Part shown: positions 26,247 through 33,761 of the stretch, one piece after another
Layout: every line of letters starts with the position of its first letter
Numbering within the stretch: position 1 is the stretch's first letter
Translations under genes and position numbers: made by a program
Notes under the pieces: model-generated
Told to the model about the DNA's origin: nothing
What the model saw: the letters and a program-made list of their open reading frames with translations, nothing else
Databases searched by the model: none
NCBI RefSeq assembly: GCF_037860775.1
Contig: NZ_JBBEWC010000008.1
Span: forward strand, 62,001-126,000
Direction of reading: 5' to 3'
DNA from: Emticicia soli
GTDB taxonomy: Bacteria > Bacteroidota > Bacteroidia > Cytophagales > Spirosomataceae
Length of the DNA: 64,000 nt

Positions 26247-27224
26247 TTAAACCAATTCTTCTACTTCTTTAGAAGCTTGTTCCGAAATCCATTGGTAGGT
26301 TTTAGTAATACCTTCTCTCAATGATTGAGAAGGAGCCCAACCAAGTTTTTCCTGAATCAAAGCATTGTCAGAATTACGACCACGAACACCCTGTGGGCCA
26401 GGAATATTTTTGATAGTAATTTTTTTGCCAGAGATTTCAGCAATCATTTTAGCGAAATCGTTGATAGAAATCATTTCTTCCGAGCCGATGTTTACAGGGC
26501 CAGAGAAATCAGACTCCATCAAACGGCGTACACCTTCAACACACTCATCAACATATAAGAACGAACGGGTTTGTTTGCCATCGCCCCAGATTTCGATAGT
26601 ACCGCCATCTTCGGCCTCAATTACTTTGCGGCAGATAGCTGCAGGTGCTTTTTCTTTACCACCTTTCCAAGTGCCTTGCGGGCCAAAAATATTGTGGAAA
26701 CGAGCAACTTTTACTGTAATACCCAAGTTGCGTTGGTAAGTAAGGTACAGACGCTCGCTGAATAGTTTTTCCCAGCCATATTCGCTATCAGGTGCAGCAG
26801 GGTATGCCGACTCTTCCGAACATTTAGGGTTTTCAGGGTCAAGCTGGTTGTATTCAGGATACATACAAGCCGACGACGAATAGAAGATTTTTTTCACACC
26901 TGCTTGTTGCGCAGCGTGTAGCATGTGTAGGTTACAAAGTGCCGAATTGTGCATTACGGCCGCATCGTTTTCGCCTGTGAAGATATAACCTGCCCCACCC
27001 ATATCTGCTGCTAACTGATATACCTCATCAAACCCACCTTCAACTACTTGTTTACAAACTACCGGGTCGGTCAAATCGCCGATTACAAAATCATCAGCAT
27101 TTCCGTTTCCGTATTCATTATATTTTAAATCTACGCCTCTCACCCAATAACCTTCACTCTTTAAGCGATTAACCAAATGGCCTCCAATAAAACCACCTGC
27201 TCCACATACCAGTGCTCTTTTCAT
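26247..27224 (-). CDS. NAD-dependent epimerase, GDP-mannose 3,5-epimerase-like
   Basis: 325-residue extended SDR. The Rossmann loop G8-x-GG-xx-G14 is followed by 'QLAADMGGAGYIFTGENDAAV', 'FYSSSACMYPEY' with Cys120, catalytic Y149-xxx-K153, and 'VARFHNIFGPQGTWKGGKEKAPA'. These features, including the catalytic Cys and the RFHNI-GP-GTW-GGREKAPA block, are those of GDP-mannose 3,5-epimerase, which converts GDP-D-mannose to GDP-L-galactose/L-gulose. Bacterial homologues probably feed polysaccharide or natural-product glycosylation. The downstream acyltransferase module supports an exopolysaccharide role. The exact substrate needs testing. Confidence 0.85.
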   Translation of the reverse strand: MKRALVCGAGGFIGGHLVNRLKSEGYWVRGVDLKYNEYGNGNADDFVIGDLTDPVVCKQVVEGGFDEVYQLAADMGGAGYIFTGENDAAVMHNSALCNLHMLHAAQQAGVKKIFYSSSACMYPEYNQLDPENPKCSEESAYPAAPDSEYGWEKLFSERLYLTYQRNLGITVKVARFHNIFGPQGTWKGGKEKAPAAICRKVIEAEDGGTIEIWGDGKQTRSFLYVDECVEGVRRLMESDFSGPVNIGSEEMISINDFAKMIAEISGKKITIKNIPGPQGVRGRNSDNALIQEKLGWAPSQSLREGITKTYQWISEQASKEVEELV

Positions 27225-27274
27225 AGAAATAATTATATGCTATTAAGTTATAAAATAAACATCTAAATAAAGTA

Positions 27275-27282
27275 CAAATTTA
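27275..27282 (-). promoter_or_regulatory. Candidate -7 element for the epimerase
   Basis: On the minus strand TAAATTTG matches the Bacteroidota TAnnTTTG -7 consensus about 50 bp upstream of the ATG. A clear -33 TTTG is missing (only T-rich sequence at the expected place), so this is tentative. Confidence 0.35.
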
Positions 27283-27308
27283 GTGAACGTAGCCGTATAA
27301 AAAAAATA

Positions 27309-28295
27309 TTATAGTTTCTGATTTACAGCATTCACCCAAATCTGCTTCCCTTGGCAGTTCCAATGGGTATCGCCAGCATCATAAAGCATTTTTTTTGAGG
27401 TGCTTATAGGCGTATAAACATCAATAAATGGCATACGTAAAGCGGGGCTTTGCTGAATGCGTTCAATCAGGTGGTTGTATTCGCCTAGTTCAGTACCTAA
27501 TATTGCGCTTTTGTTTGGGGCAATGGTAAGATATACCTCATCAAAGCCGTTTTTTTTATAAAAATCGTAGGTCTTGTTTACATTCTCTACCAAACGTAAA
27601 ATTTCTTTGTCTGAAATCTTATCGAACGACGAAGTAATACCACTCGGCTTTGCATCAAGTTCGTAAAAAATATGTTTTTTATCTTTCGAAACCACCACAT
27701 TACTATCGGTTCTATTAAACAGATTGTAGTTAAGCATGGCCTTCAATTCTTTGATGCTCAGAAAAAAATCAGACGAAAACAATACCGATTCGTGGCGTTC
27801 GCTACTATACCAGAAACTTGATTTAGCTTCTTTTGCCAGCGCTTTTACTGCTTGTTGGGTGTTAGGCTCGCCAATTGTTAGATTTTTGTAGGGCTCTGCA
27901 AAACGCTCTCTGAAGTGACGCTCAACAGTCTCAATAATCAGGATGTTTTTCTTGGTTTTGTCTAATTTAACAAAAGGTTGTGCGCCTATAAAGAATCGCT
28001 CAAAGCCACCGCTTACAAAATCTCTGGCTTCAATACGGCCTTCTTCTGTAAAACTATCGCCAATCAGATACAAAGTTGTATTAGGTTGGGTTATGGGCAT
28101 ATCGGGCTCAGGACACGTTTCTTTAGCCACCCTGAATTGCGGCAGATTTGAAAAACGATACAAATCGCCATAGCGATAATCGTCTTTTACCAGGTCTTTT
28201 TTATACAGCCATTTGGCAATATGTGGCGAAAAACCCAATAGCCACAATACCGAAAAAACGATTAATGCCGTGTATTTTATTATTTTTTGATTCAT
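27309..28295 (-). CDS. SGNH/AlgX-like protein, putative O-acyltransferase partner
   Basis: 328 residues with an N-terminal signal anchor (about 6-22). The SGNH block I equivalent 'LYLIGDSFTEEG' has Gly-Asp-Ser81, and block V 'DTHWNCQGKQIW' provides Asp309 and His311, as in AlgJ/AlgX/PatB-type enzymes that complete acyl transfer outside the membrane. The next gene upstream on the same strand is an MBOAT protein, the standard partner. The pair probably adds acetyl or another acyl group to an exported polysaccharide. An intergenic 29-bp palindrome separates the two genes. Confidence 0.8.
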   Translation of the reverse strand: MNQKIIKYTALIVFSVLWLLGFSPHIAKWLYKKDLVKDDYRYGDLYRFSNLPQFRVAKETCPEPDMPITQPNTTLYLIGDSFTEEGRIEARDFVSGGFERFFIGAQPFVKLDKTKKNILIIETVERHFRERFAEPYKNLTIGEPNTQQAVKALAKEAKSSFWYSSERHESVLFSSDFFLSIKELKAMLNYNLFNRTDSNVVVSKDKKHIFYELDAKPSGITSSFDKISDKEILRLVENVNKTYDFYKKNGFDEVYLTIAPNKSAILGTELGEYNHLIERIQQSPALRMPFIDVYTPISTSKKMLYDAGDTHWNCQGKQIWVNAVNQKL

Positions 28296-28364
28296 TTAAG
28301 AATATCTTTTTGGAGACATAGATAAGGCTTCAAGAAATAATTGCCTATAAAAATGCCAAATTGG

Positions 28365-28393
28365 GTAGAGACAGGGCATTGCCCTGTCTCTAC
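28365..28393. repeat. 29-bp perfect palindrome, copy 2
   Basis: GTAGAGACAGGGCA and its complement flank one central base; same as 10613-10641. It lies between the MBOAT and SGNH genes and could attenuate the downstream gene. Confidence 0.85.
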
Positions 28394-28451
28394 ATATATA
28401 TCAAAGGCGTATTTTTTATTTTATGAAGGTTAACCAGAACCTCTCTAATTT

Positions 28452-29861
28452 CTAAAACTGAAAATAAATAAACTGGTTCGATTCAAATACACCAAAGAAA
28501 TAACAAATTACCATTAACAAAATAAATGTTATATAAAATCTTGTGGTGTTAGCTGTATCTATAACCTTATAGAACTTTTCTTTCAATAATAAACCTGCAA
28601 TCAGCAACCAGCAAAACAGCATTTCTACATGGTTGAACGGCGAATTGATAGTTGTGCCATAACTGCCAAACGATAGTATTTTCTGTAATATAATCTTGGC
28701 GTTTCCTAAACCTCTGGCCCTGAAAAACACCCAGGCGAGCATCACGAGCACAAACGTAAACAACAGGTTGAAAGGCTTGCGCAAAAAGGCAGGAATAATA
28801 TTGATTTTTGTTTTGAAATACTCGTCACGCAGTTGTGCCGCAATCATATATATGCCATGCAAAGCCCCCCAGATAACAAAAGTCCAGGCGGCACCGTGCC
28901 ACAGGCCGCTCATCATCATCACAAAAAAACGGTTGAAATACTTGCGGCCTTCGCTAACCCTGTTGCCGCCCATCGGAATATACAGATACTCTCTGAACCA
29001 ACCCGAAAGCGAGATATGCCACCTACGCCAGAACTCCGATATTGAGGTCGAGAAATAAGGTGTATCAAAGTTTTCCATCAATTTAAAGCCCATTACTCTG
29101 GCCGTACCGAGTGCAATATCAGAGTAGCCCGAGAAATCGCAATAAATCTGGAAAGTAAAGAAAACAGTACCAATCAAAAGCGTGAGGCCGTTGTGGTCTT
29201 GCGGGTTGTCGTAGCAATAATCAACCATCAGGGCAAGGCGGTCGGCAATAACCACTTTCTTAAACATACCCCATGCAATACGCATCAGCCCTTCTTTCAG
29301 GTTATTGAAATCATACTTAAAAAAGCTATGAAACTGCCACAACATATTTTGCGGCCGCTCAATTGGCCCGGCCACCAATTGCGGATAAAACATTACATAG
29401 AGCGAATAAACGATAAAATCTTTTTCGGCCTTCTGATTCCCCCGATACACCTCAATTGTGTAGCTCATGGCCTGAAAAGTATGGAACGAAAGCCCGATTG
29501 GCAAGGCAAAGTCAAGAAAAGCAAATGGGGTAGGGGTATCGAATTTTGCTAATATAATTGCCAGATTGGTATTCAGAAAATTGTAGTATTTAAAATAAGC
29601 CAGAAAACCAATATTGGTAATAAGGCTCAGTACCAGCAACCACTTTCGTTTTGAGCCTGTGGCGTTGGCTATCCAGATACCTGCAAAATAGTCTACAACA
29701 ATGGTAACAAATAAGATAAGAATATAAATAGGCTTAAAAACAGCATAAAAGTAGCAACTTGCCAGAAGCAACAACCAGATTCGGCCTCGGTGTGGTAAAC
29801 TGAAATAAGCTAAAGTAACAACAATAAAAAAGAAAATGAATTGTAATGAATTAAATAGCAT
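28452..29861 (-). CDS. MBOAT family O-acyltransferase (AlgI-like)
   Basis: 469 residues with about 11 hydrophobic segments. 'FALPIGLSFHTFQAMSYTIEVYRG', 'YPQLVAGPIERP', 'WRRWHISLSGWFREYLYIPMGG' and the active-site histidine His322 in 'MSGLWHGAAWTF' are characteristic of AlgI/DltB-type membrane-bound O-acyltransferases. It should pass an acyl group across the inner membrane to the SGNH partner encoded downstream. Length matches AlgI. The polymer is unknown; proximity to the GDP-mannose epimerase-like gene and two glycosyltransferases suggests a shared exopolysaccharide or glycan. Confidence 0.92.
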   Translation of the reverse strand: MLFNSLQFIFFFIVVTLAYFSLPHRGRIWLLLLASCYFYAVFKPIYILILFVTIVVDYFAGIWIANATGSKRKWLLVLSLITNIGFLAYFKYYNFLNTNLAIILAKFDTPTPFAFLDFALPIGLSFHTFQAMSYTIEVYRGNQKAEKDFIVYSLYVMFYPQLVAGPIERPQNMLWQFHSFFKYDFNNLKEGLMRIAWGMFKKVVIADRLALMVDYCYDNPQDHNGLTLLIGTVFFTFQIYCDFSGYSDIALGTARVMGFKLMENFDTPYFSTSISEFWRRWHISLSGWFREYLYIPMGGNRVSEGRKYFNRFFVMMMSGLWHGAAWTFVIWGALHGIYMIAAQLRDEYFKTKINIIPAFLRKPFNLLFTFVLVMLAWVFFRARGLGNAKIILQKILSFGSYGTTINSPFNHVEMLFCWLLIAGLLLKEKFYKVIDTANTTRFYITFILLMVICYFFGVFESNQFIYFQF

Positions 29862-30070
29862 TCAGGAGTTTTTATAGTTCAAAAATTCAAGTTTCAAAGT
29901 TCAGAGTAATTATCAAAGTTTCAAAGGTATTTTTGCAGAGAATATTTAGTAAAAGGAGATTTTGATGAAGATTACCCACCGGTTTCTAATGGAGAAGCAA
30001 AATTAAGGAGTGATGAATCTTGATGAAGCAGAAAAGATGAATGATAAATTTACAATTTTTTTACTTGCGT

Positions 30071-30101
30071 TTTGAATTATAAAATGAAAACACTACATTT
30101 G
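30071..30101 (+). promoter_or_regulatory. Bacteroidota-type promoter of the tRNA-Arg gene
   Basis: -33 TTTG at 30071-30074 and -7 TACATTTG at 30094-30101 with a 19-bp spacer match the consensus exactly. Transcription would begin ~20 bp before the tRNA 5' end at 30130. Confidence 0.8.
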
Positions 30102-30129
30102 CACCACAATTCGGGAAAACACCCGGAAC

Positions 30130-30203
30130 GGATCCGTAGCTCAGCTGGATAGAGCAACAGATTTCTAATCTGTGGGTCGCAGGTTCGAATCCTGCCGGGT
30201 TCA
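30130..30203 (+). tRNA. tRNA-Arg, anticodon UCU
   Basis: A complete cloverleaf of 74 nt without encoded CCA. The acceptor stem GGATCCG pairs with CGGGTTC, with two G-U pairs; the D arm is GCTC-AGCTGGATA-GAGC. The anticodon stem ACAGA/TCTGT encloses the loop TTTCTAA, giving anticodon TCT, which reads AGA/AGG. The T arm is GCAGG-TTCGAAT-CCTGC and the discriminator base is A. It has its own promoter and terminator. Three partial copies of its 3' half follow in tandem. Confidence 0.95.
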
Positions 30204-30206
30204 CGT

Positions 30207-30244
30207 AAAAGCCTTATAGTCAAATGATTATAAGGCTTTTTTAT
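30207..30244 (+). terminator. Terminator of tRNA-Arg
   Basis: AAAAGCCTTATA pairs with TATAAGGCTTTT around a 10-nt loop and runs into T residues, starting 4 bp after the tRNA. The same hairpin is repeated after two of the downstream tRNA-half copies. Confidence 0.9.
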
Positions 30245-30246
30245 TT

Positions 30247-30531
30247 AACAGCTTTCTAATCTGTGGGTCGCAGACGGTCGGCCGCTGCCGTTCGAATCCT
30301 GCCGGGTTCACGTAAAAGCCTTATAGTCAAATGATTATAAGGCTTTTTTATTTAACAGCTTTCTAATCTGTGGGTCGCAGACGGTCGGCCGCTGCCGTTC
30401 GAATCCTGCCGGGTTCACGTAAAAGCCTTATAGTCAAATGATTATAAGGCTTTTTTATTTAACAGCTTTCTAATTTGTGGGTCGCAGACGGTCGGCCGCT
30501 GCCGTTCGAATCCTGCCGGGTTCATAATTGC
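30247..30531 (+). repeat. Three tandem copies (107-bp period) of the tRNA-Arg 3' half plus terminator
   Basis: Units start at 30247, 30354 and 30461. Each repeats the tRNA from the anticodon stem (30156) through the 3' end, with one change (aacagA to aacagC) and a 16-bp GC-rich insertion (acggtcggccgctgcc) in the 5' strand of the T stem. The first two units keep the terminator hairpin; the third ends at 'gggttca'. The 16-bp insertion explains the change from a 91-bp homologous unit to a 107-bp period. They lack the acceptor and D arm and cannot make a tRNA. Confidence 0.95.
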
Positions 30532-30822
30532 TGTTTAAACATTCCCTTACTTACCCCCATAATAGCAGAGAATAGAGAAGAGCTGCTGTTCTTTTTTATC
30601 TTCCCTATAGCCCCTCTTTATCAGTATCATACCTTTTATAATACACGTTATTGGAGAAGATTCTGTCTTAACTTTTTACTTTGTGACCGCTGCTGCAAAA
30701 GCTTAGATATTCACATTTATTTTTTTGCTCATCAACAAACATTCAAATCGCTTTTTGCCATATGACAAATATTTTGATTTTTAAATGAGCAACCTTTGCA
30801 GGGTTAACAAAAGAATAAAGAA
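30532..30822. other. Intergenic region before the SDR gene
   Basis: 291 bp of AT-rich DNA. The first ~15 bp (aattgctgtttaaac) resemble the sequence after the distant tRNA-like remnant at 32683. A 96-codon open frame from 30475 spans the tRNA remnant and is not credible as a gene. No confident promoter. Confidence 0.5.
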
Positions 30823-31632
30823 ATGAAAACAGTATTGATAACCGGAGCATCATCTGGTATTGGAAAAACAACCGCAATTTTTCTGGCACAAAATGGGTAC
30901 AATGTGTACGCCACCGCACGCAGGGTAGAAAAAATGGAAGAATTAAAAAACTTCGGTATTAAACCCCTATTTTTGGATGTTACCAAAGAAGACAGCCTTG
31001 TGGCTTGCGTGCAACACATTCTGACAGAAGCTGGCCGAATAGACATTTTAATTAACAATGCTGGGTCGGGCTACTATGGGGCATTAGAAGATATGCCGAT
31101 GGCTGATGCAAAATACCAATTCGATGTAAACGTTTTCGCCGCAGCCCGCCTGATGCAATTGGTTTTACCAAGTATGCGTGCAAACAAATACGGCAAGATT
31201 GTAAATATTTCATCAATTGGTGGCAAAGTAACATTGCCAATGGGCGTGTGGTATCACGCAAGTAAATTTGCCATCGAGGGATTGAGTGATGCGCTCCGCA
31301 AAGAAGTTAAAGCGTTTGGCATTGATGTGATTGTGATTGAACCAGGCGGAACAAAATCTGAAATGACGGGTTTAGGAACCGAATACCTAAACCGTATCTC
31401 GGGCAAATCAGTATACAGCCATTTGGCAAAAGGGGTCAGTAAAATGTATGCAACAACTGAGAAAAACGCATCTGACCCGATTGTGATTGCCAAGCTCATA
31501 AAAAAAGGCATTGAGGCTAAAGTTCCTAGAACAAGATACGCAGGCGCTTCAGGTGCTAAGTTTATGTTATTTTTGAAAACAGTATTATCTGACAGAATGT
31601 TCGATAACTTGGTGATGAGCCAGATGAAATAA
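30823..31632 (+). CDS. Short-chain dehydrogenase/reductase
   Basis: 269 residues, classical SDR: cofactor motif TGASSGIG (7-14), Arg33/34 after beta-2 ('ATARRVEKM', favouring NADP), NNAG (78-81), Ser130/131 and the catalytic Y144-xxx-K148 in 'GVWYHASKFAIEGLSDAL'. Substrate unknown; the architecture fits the 'oxidoreductase/SDR family NAD(P)-dependent' group often used for ketone or aldehyde reduction. The Crp/Fnr regulator gene begins 1 bp after its stop codon, so the two form an operon. Both lie in an islet bounded by tRNA-like sequences. Confidence 0.9.
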   Translation: MKTVLITGASSGIGKTTAIFLAQNGYNVYATARRVEKMEELKNFGIKPLFLDVTKEDSLVACVQHILTEAGRIDILINNAGSGYYGALEDMPMADAKYQFDVNVFAAARLMQLVLPSMRANKYGKIVNISSIGGKVTLPMGVWYHASKFAIEGLSDALRKEVKAFGIDVIVIEPGGTKSEMTGLGTEYLNRISGKSVYSHLAKGVSKMYATTEKNASDPIVIAKLIKKGIEAKVPRTRYAGASGAKFMLFLKTVLSDRMFDNLVMSQMK

Positions 31633-31633
31633 T

Positions 31634-32203
31634 ATGGAAACAGTAATTAACTATCTGCTGCATTTTGGAAACCTGAACCCGCAACAGATTGACTTCATAA
31701 CTGAAAAAGGAAGGGCATTAACGCTTGCTAAAGATGATTATTTTTCGGAGGCAGGAAAGATTGCAAAACAGGTTGGGTTTATTCTGGAAGGTATTCTCAG
31801 GGTCTGTTATTACGACAACAAAGGCGACGATGTTACCAAGTATTTTATCGATGAAAATAATTTTGTGGTAGATTTGCACAGTTTTGATAACAAAATTCCT
31901 TCCTCAGAATATGTGCAGGCCGTTACAAACGCTAAACTCATTGTTTTTTCGAAGCGTGATTGGGAGGACATTGCCGATACCATAGTAGGCTGGGAAAATA
32001 TAGTAAACAAAATCATCAAAAAATCGCTGATTCAAAAAATTGAAAGGCGTAGTCCACTGGTTTCTGAAGATGCCACCACCCGTTATTTGGCATTTATGGA
32101 AACATACCCGCAATTGGTCAATCGTATCCCACTTTCTTACCTGGCATCTTACCTGGGTATTACGCAATCGTCTCTGAGCCGGATAAGAAAAGGCATACGC
32201 TGA
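31634..32203 (+). CDS. Crp/Fnr family transcriptional regulator
   Basis: 189 residues. The N-terminal cyclic-nucleotide-binding-like beta roll spans about 25-115 ('EAGKIAKQVGFILEGILRVCYYDNKGDDVTKYF'), followed by a dimer helix and a short C-terminal helix-turn-helix ('LASYLGITQSSLSRIRKGI'). Residues needed for cAMP binding are not convincingly conserved, as in most Bacteroidota relatives. It starts 1 bp after the SDR and probably regulates that gene and itself. Confidence 0.88.
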   Translation: METVINYLLHFGNLNPQQIDFITEKGRALTLAKDDYFSEAGKIAKQVGFILEGILRVCYYDNKGDDVTKYFIDENNFVVDLHSFDNKIPSSEYVQAVTNAKLIVFSKRDWEDIADTIVGWENIVNKIIKKSLIQKIERRSPLVSEDATTRYLAFMETYPQLVNRIPLSYLASYLGITQSSLSRIRKGIR

Positions 32204-32433
32204 AAACTTGTTGGATAATAGCAAACGCCTCTTTTTAGTTAGGCTATACCGAGGTATCAGATTTTTAATCAACAAAAAAATGATAGACACTTAATAGTTG
32301 CTACTTGTGTTCGTCAATATGATTTATACAAAACTAAAATCTACACCGCTTGAAAAGCTATTAAAAGATTGCTCAATAGCTTTAGATTTATAAACAAATG
32401 GGGTCGGGTTTTGTGCCTGCGAGATTACTTAAA

Positions 32434-32614
32434 GGGGCTGTCTCAAAAGTTTTTTATACCAAATAATATTTGGAAAAGACCCCACCCTAACCCTCCCCAA
32501 CAATGGGGAGGGGACAAAAAAGCCCCTCTCCCCACAGTTGGGGAGAGGGGTTGGGGAGTGGGGTCTCTACCTTGCCAAATAATATTTTGTGCCGTTTTCT
32601 TTTGAGACAGCCTC
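32434..32614. repeat. 181-bp MITE-like element, copy 2
   Basis: Same length as the copy at 19998-20178. Termini are ggggctgtctcaaaag and cttttgagacagcctc; the interior differs at only a few positions. Compensatory change in the terminal arms (gctaTctc to gctGtctc with matching change at the other end) argues that arm pairing is selected or that both arms are copied together. Confidence 0.92.
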
Positions 32615-32617
32615 TTT

Positions 32618-32702
32618 TATTTAAACAACATTCTAATATGCAGCTCGCCGACGGGTCGGCCGTTGCTGTTCGAATCCCCAATTACTGTTAAAACTATATT
32701 TC
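32618..32702 (+). repeat. Degenerate tRNA-Arg 3'-half remnant
   Basis: 'aacattctaatatgcagctc', 'gacgggtcggccgttgctg' and 'ttcgaatcc' line up with the third tRNA-half unit (30461-30531), including its 16-bp insertion. The following 'aattactgttaaaac' matches 'aattgctgtttaaac' after that unit. So an ~85-bp diverged direct repeat brackets the SDR-regulator islet. Confidence 0.65.
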
Positions 32703-32777
32703 TGACCCCAATTTTTGTGTTTTTTAGCAAATCACGGATGCAATTTGGCTTGTCAAAAAAAAAAATGCATTTTTTTG

Positions 32778-32827
32778 CTTTGAAATGCAAAGTACTTTTA
32801 ATTAACTTTGAATCGCAAAGTACTTTT
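32778..32827 (+). promoter_or_regulatory. Promoter overlapped by two direct copies of a palindromic box
   Basis: -33 TTTG (32779-32782), 20-bp spacer, -7 TAACTTTG (32803-32810). CTTTGAAATGCAAAG (32778-32792) and CTTTGAATCGCAAAG (32806-32820) are palindromic boxes 28 bp apart, each extended by 'tactttt'. One covers the -33 and the other the -7/start region, a layout expected of a repressor operator. Confidence 0.7.
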
Positions 32828-32853
32828 GGTGTTTCGAGAGAATCAATTTAACA

Positions 32854-32949
32854 ATGGATTTAAAAACAAATATGAAAAAGCTATTACTTAAGACGCTGCA
32901 CGCTTCAAGAACAAAACAATCTAAAGCAAAAATCTTTTCACTTTTATAA
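32854..32949 (+). CDS. Possible small basic peptide (31 aa)
   Basis: The first ATG downstream of the promoter opens MDLKTNMKKLLLKTLHASRT then KQSKAKIFSLL before TAA. It ends 10 bp before the next gene's ATG. It is very basic and could be a leader peptide, the start of a decayed gene, or chance. No family recognised. Confidence 0.3.
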   Translation: MDLKTNMKKLLLKTLHASRTKQSKAKIFSLL

Positions 32950-32959
32950 ACGACAAATT

Positions 32960-33169
32960 ATGAAAAACAAAGCAGGTAAAATCATTGGCTTCATTGTAGG
33001 CATGGGGGGCTTTCTGGCATGGTTTAAAGTATTTATATTCGACACCATTCCACGAGAAGAAGAAGTGCCACCCGGATTGGCGCTTCTTACTTCAATTTTC
33101 TGTGGCTTAGTATTGGGCTTTGCAGGTAATTTATTGCAAAATTATATACGAAAACAAAAATCAATCTGA
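32960..33169 (+). CDS. Small membrane protein (69 aa)
   Basis: 69 residues with two membrane helices ('IIGFIVGMGGFLAWFKVFIF' and 'LALLTSIFCGLVLGFAGNLL') separated by an acidic loop 'DTIPREEEVPPG', and a basic C-terminus. Family not recognised. Controlled by the operator-rich promoter at 32778-32827 and followed 46 bp later by another small membrane protein, so probably one operon. Confidence 0.65.
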   Translation: MKNKAGKIIGFIVGMGGFLAWFKVFIFDTIPREEEVPPGLALLTSIFCGLVLGFAGNLLQNYIRKQKSI

Positions 33170-33215
33170 AAAGAGACTCTGAGATCTTATAATACACTAA
33201 ACAGGCATTCAAATC

Positions 33216-33557
33216 ATGACAGCGAAAAACAATTTAACAACGCAGGGTTTTAATAATCCACTATTAATCAAAAGAGTACTTATTGGTGCAGCTATTGGCT
33301 TGGTACTGATTCTTAGCTTTGTGTTAAGAGCAACAAAACCTGTTCCGGCGCATTGGGGGCAATTCTGGATGATACAACCGCTTATTATTACCCCATTAGC
33401 CGGGGCAGTAGCAGGTGTATGCAATCATTTTCTTGATTTTCTGCGTAACGAGGGCCGCACACAAAAGCTAATTGCCAACCTATTGGCCGTGCTTATTTAT
33501 ATTATAGGCTTATGGATGGGTACTGTTTTAGGTTTAAATGGCACTATGTGGAATTAG
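33216..33557 (+). CDS. Small membrane protein (113 aa)
   Basis: 113 residues with three hydrophobic segments (about 20-40, 55-73 and 88-108). Gly/Ala-rich helices with 'GAAIGLVLILSFVLRATKP' and 'LAGAVAGVCNHFLDFLRNEG'. It resembles small uncharacterised Bacteroidota membrane proteins; I cannot name a family. A strong terminator follows, ending the putative two-gene operon. Confidence 0.75.
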   Translation: MTAKNNLTTQGFNNPLLIKRVLIGAAIGLVLILSFVLRATKPVPAHWGQFWMIQPLIITPLAGAVAGVCNHFLDFLRNEGRTQKLIANLLAVLIYIIGLWMGTVLGLNGTMWN

Positions 33558-33579
33558 TTTTGGTGATTTAAGTTTGAAG

Positions 33580-33610
33580 GGTCTGCTCCATTTTGAGCAG
33601 GCCTTTTTTG
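33580..33610 (+). terminator. Rho-independent terminator
   Basis: GGTCTGCTC pairs with GAGCAGGCC around a 6-nt loop, then T6. It lies 22 bp after the 113-aa membrane protein. Confidence 0.92.
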
Positions 33611-33761
33611 TTAAATATCAAAATACTATAAACCCTTTTTTTACTGAAATACATGAGTTATCGATTTAATAAACTTACCTATGCCCTTGTTTTGCCTAAA
33701 AAAACATAGCTACATTTTATAATTATGCTCAATACTTTACCTTTGAAAAAAAACGACACTG

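Larger units (their letters stand above)
32204..32853. other. Repeat-rich gap closing the islet
   Basis: 650 bp without a convincing gene. It holds the second 181-bp MITE copy (32434-32614), a degenerate tRNA-half remnant (32618-32702) and the operator-rich promoter (32778-32827). Open frames at 32369-32605 and 32487-32681 are the MITE sequence read through. Confidence 0.7.

Noticed and set aside
30247..30531. CRISPR array
   Set aside because: Period is 107 bp with no spacers between units; the repeats are tRNA-derived and no cas genes are present.
30247..30531. Additional functional tRNA genes
   Set aside because: The units lack acceptor 5' strand and D arm and carry an insertion in the T stem.
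30475..30765. 96-codon open frame after the tRNA remnants
   Set aside because: Starts inside a tRNA-derived sequence; no coding-like composition.
32369..32605. Open frame through the second MITE copy
   Set aside because: Covers the element and has no protein-like features.
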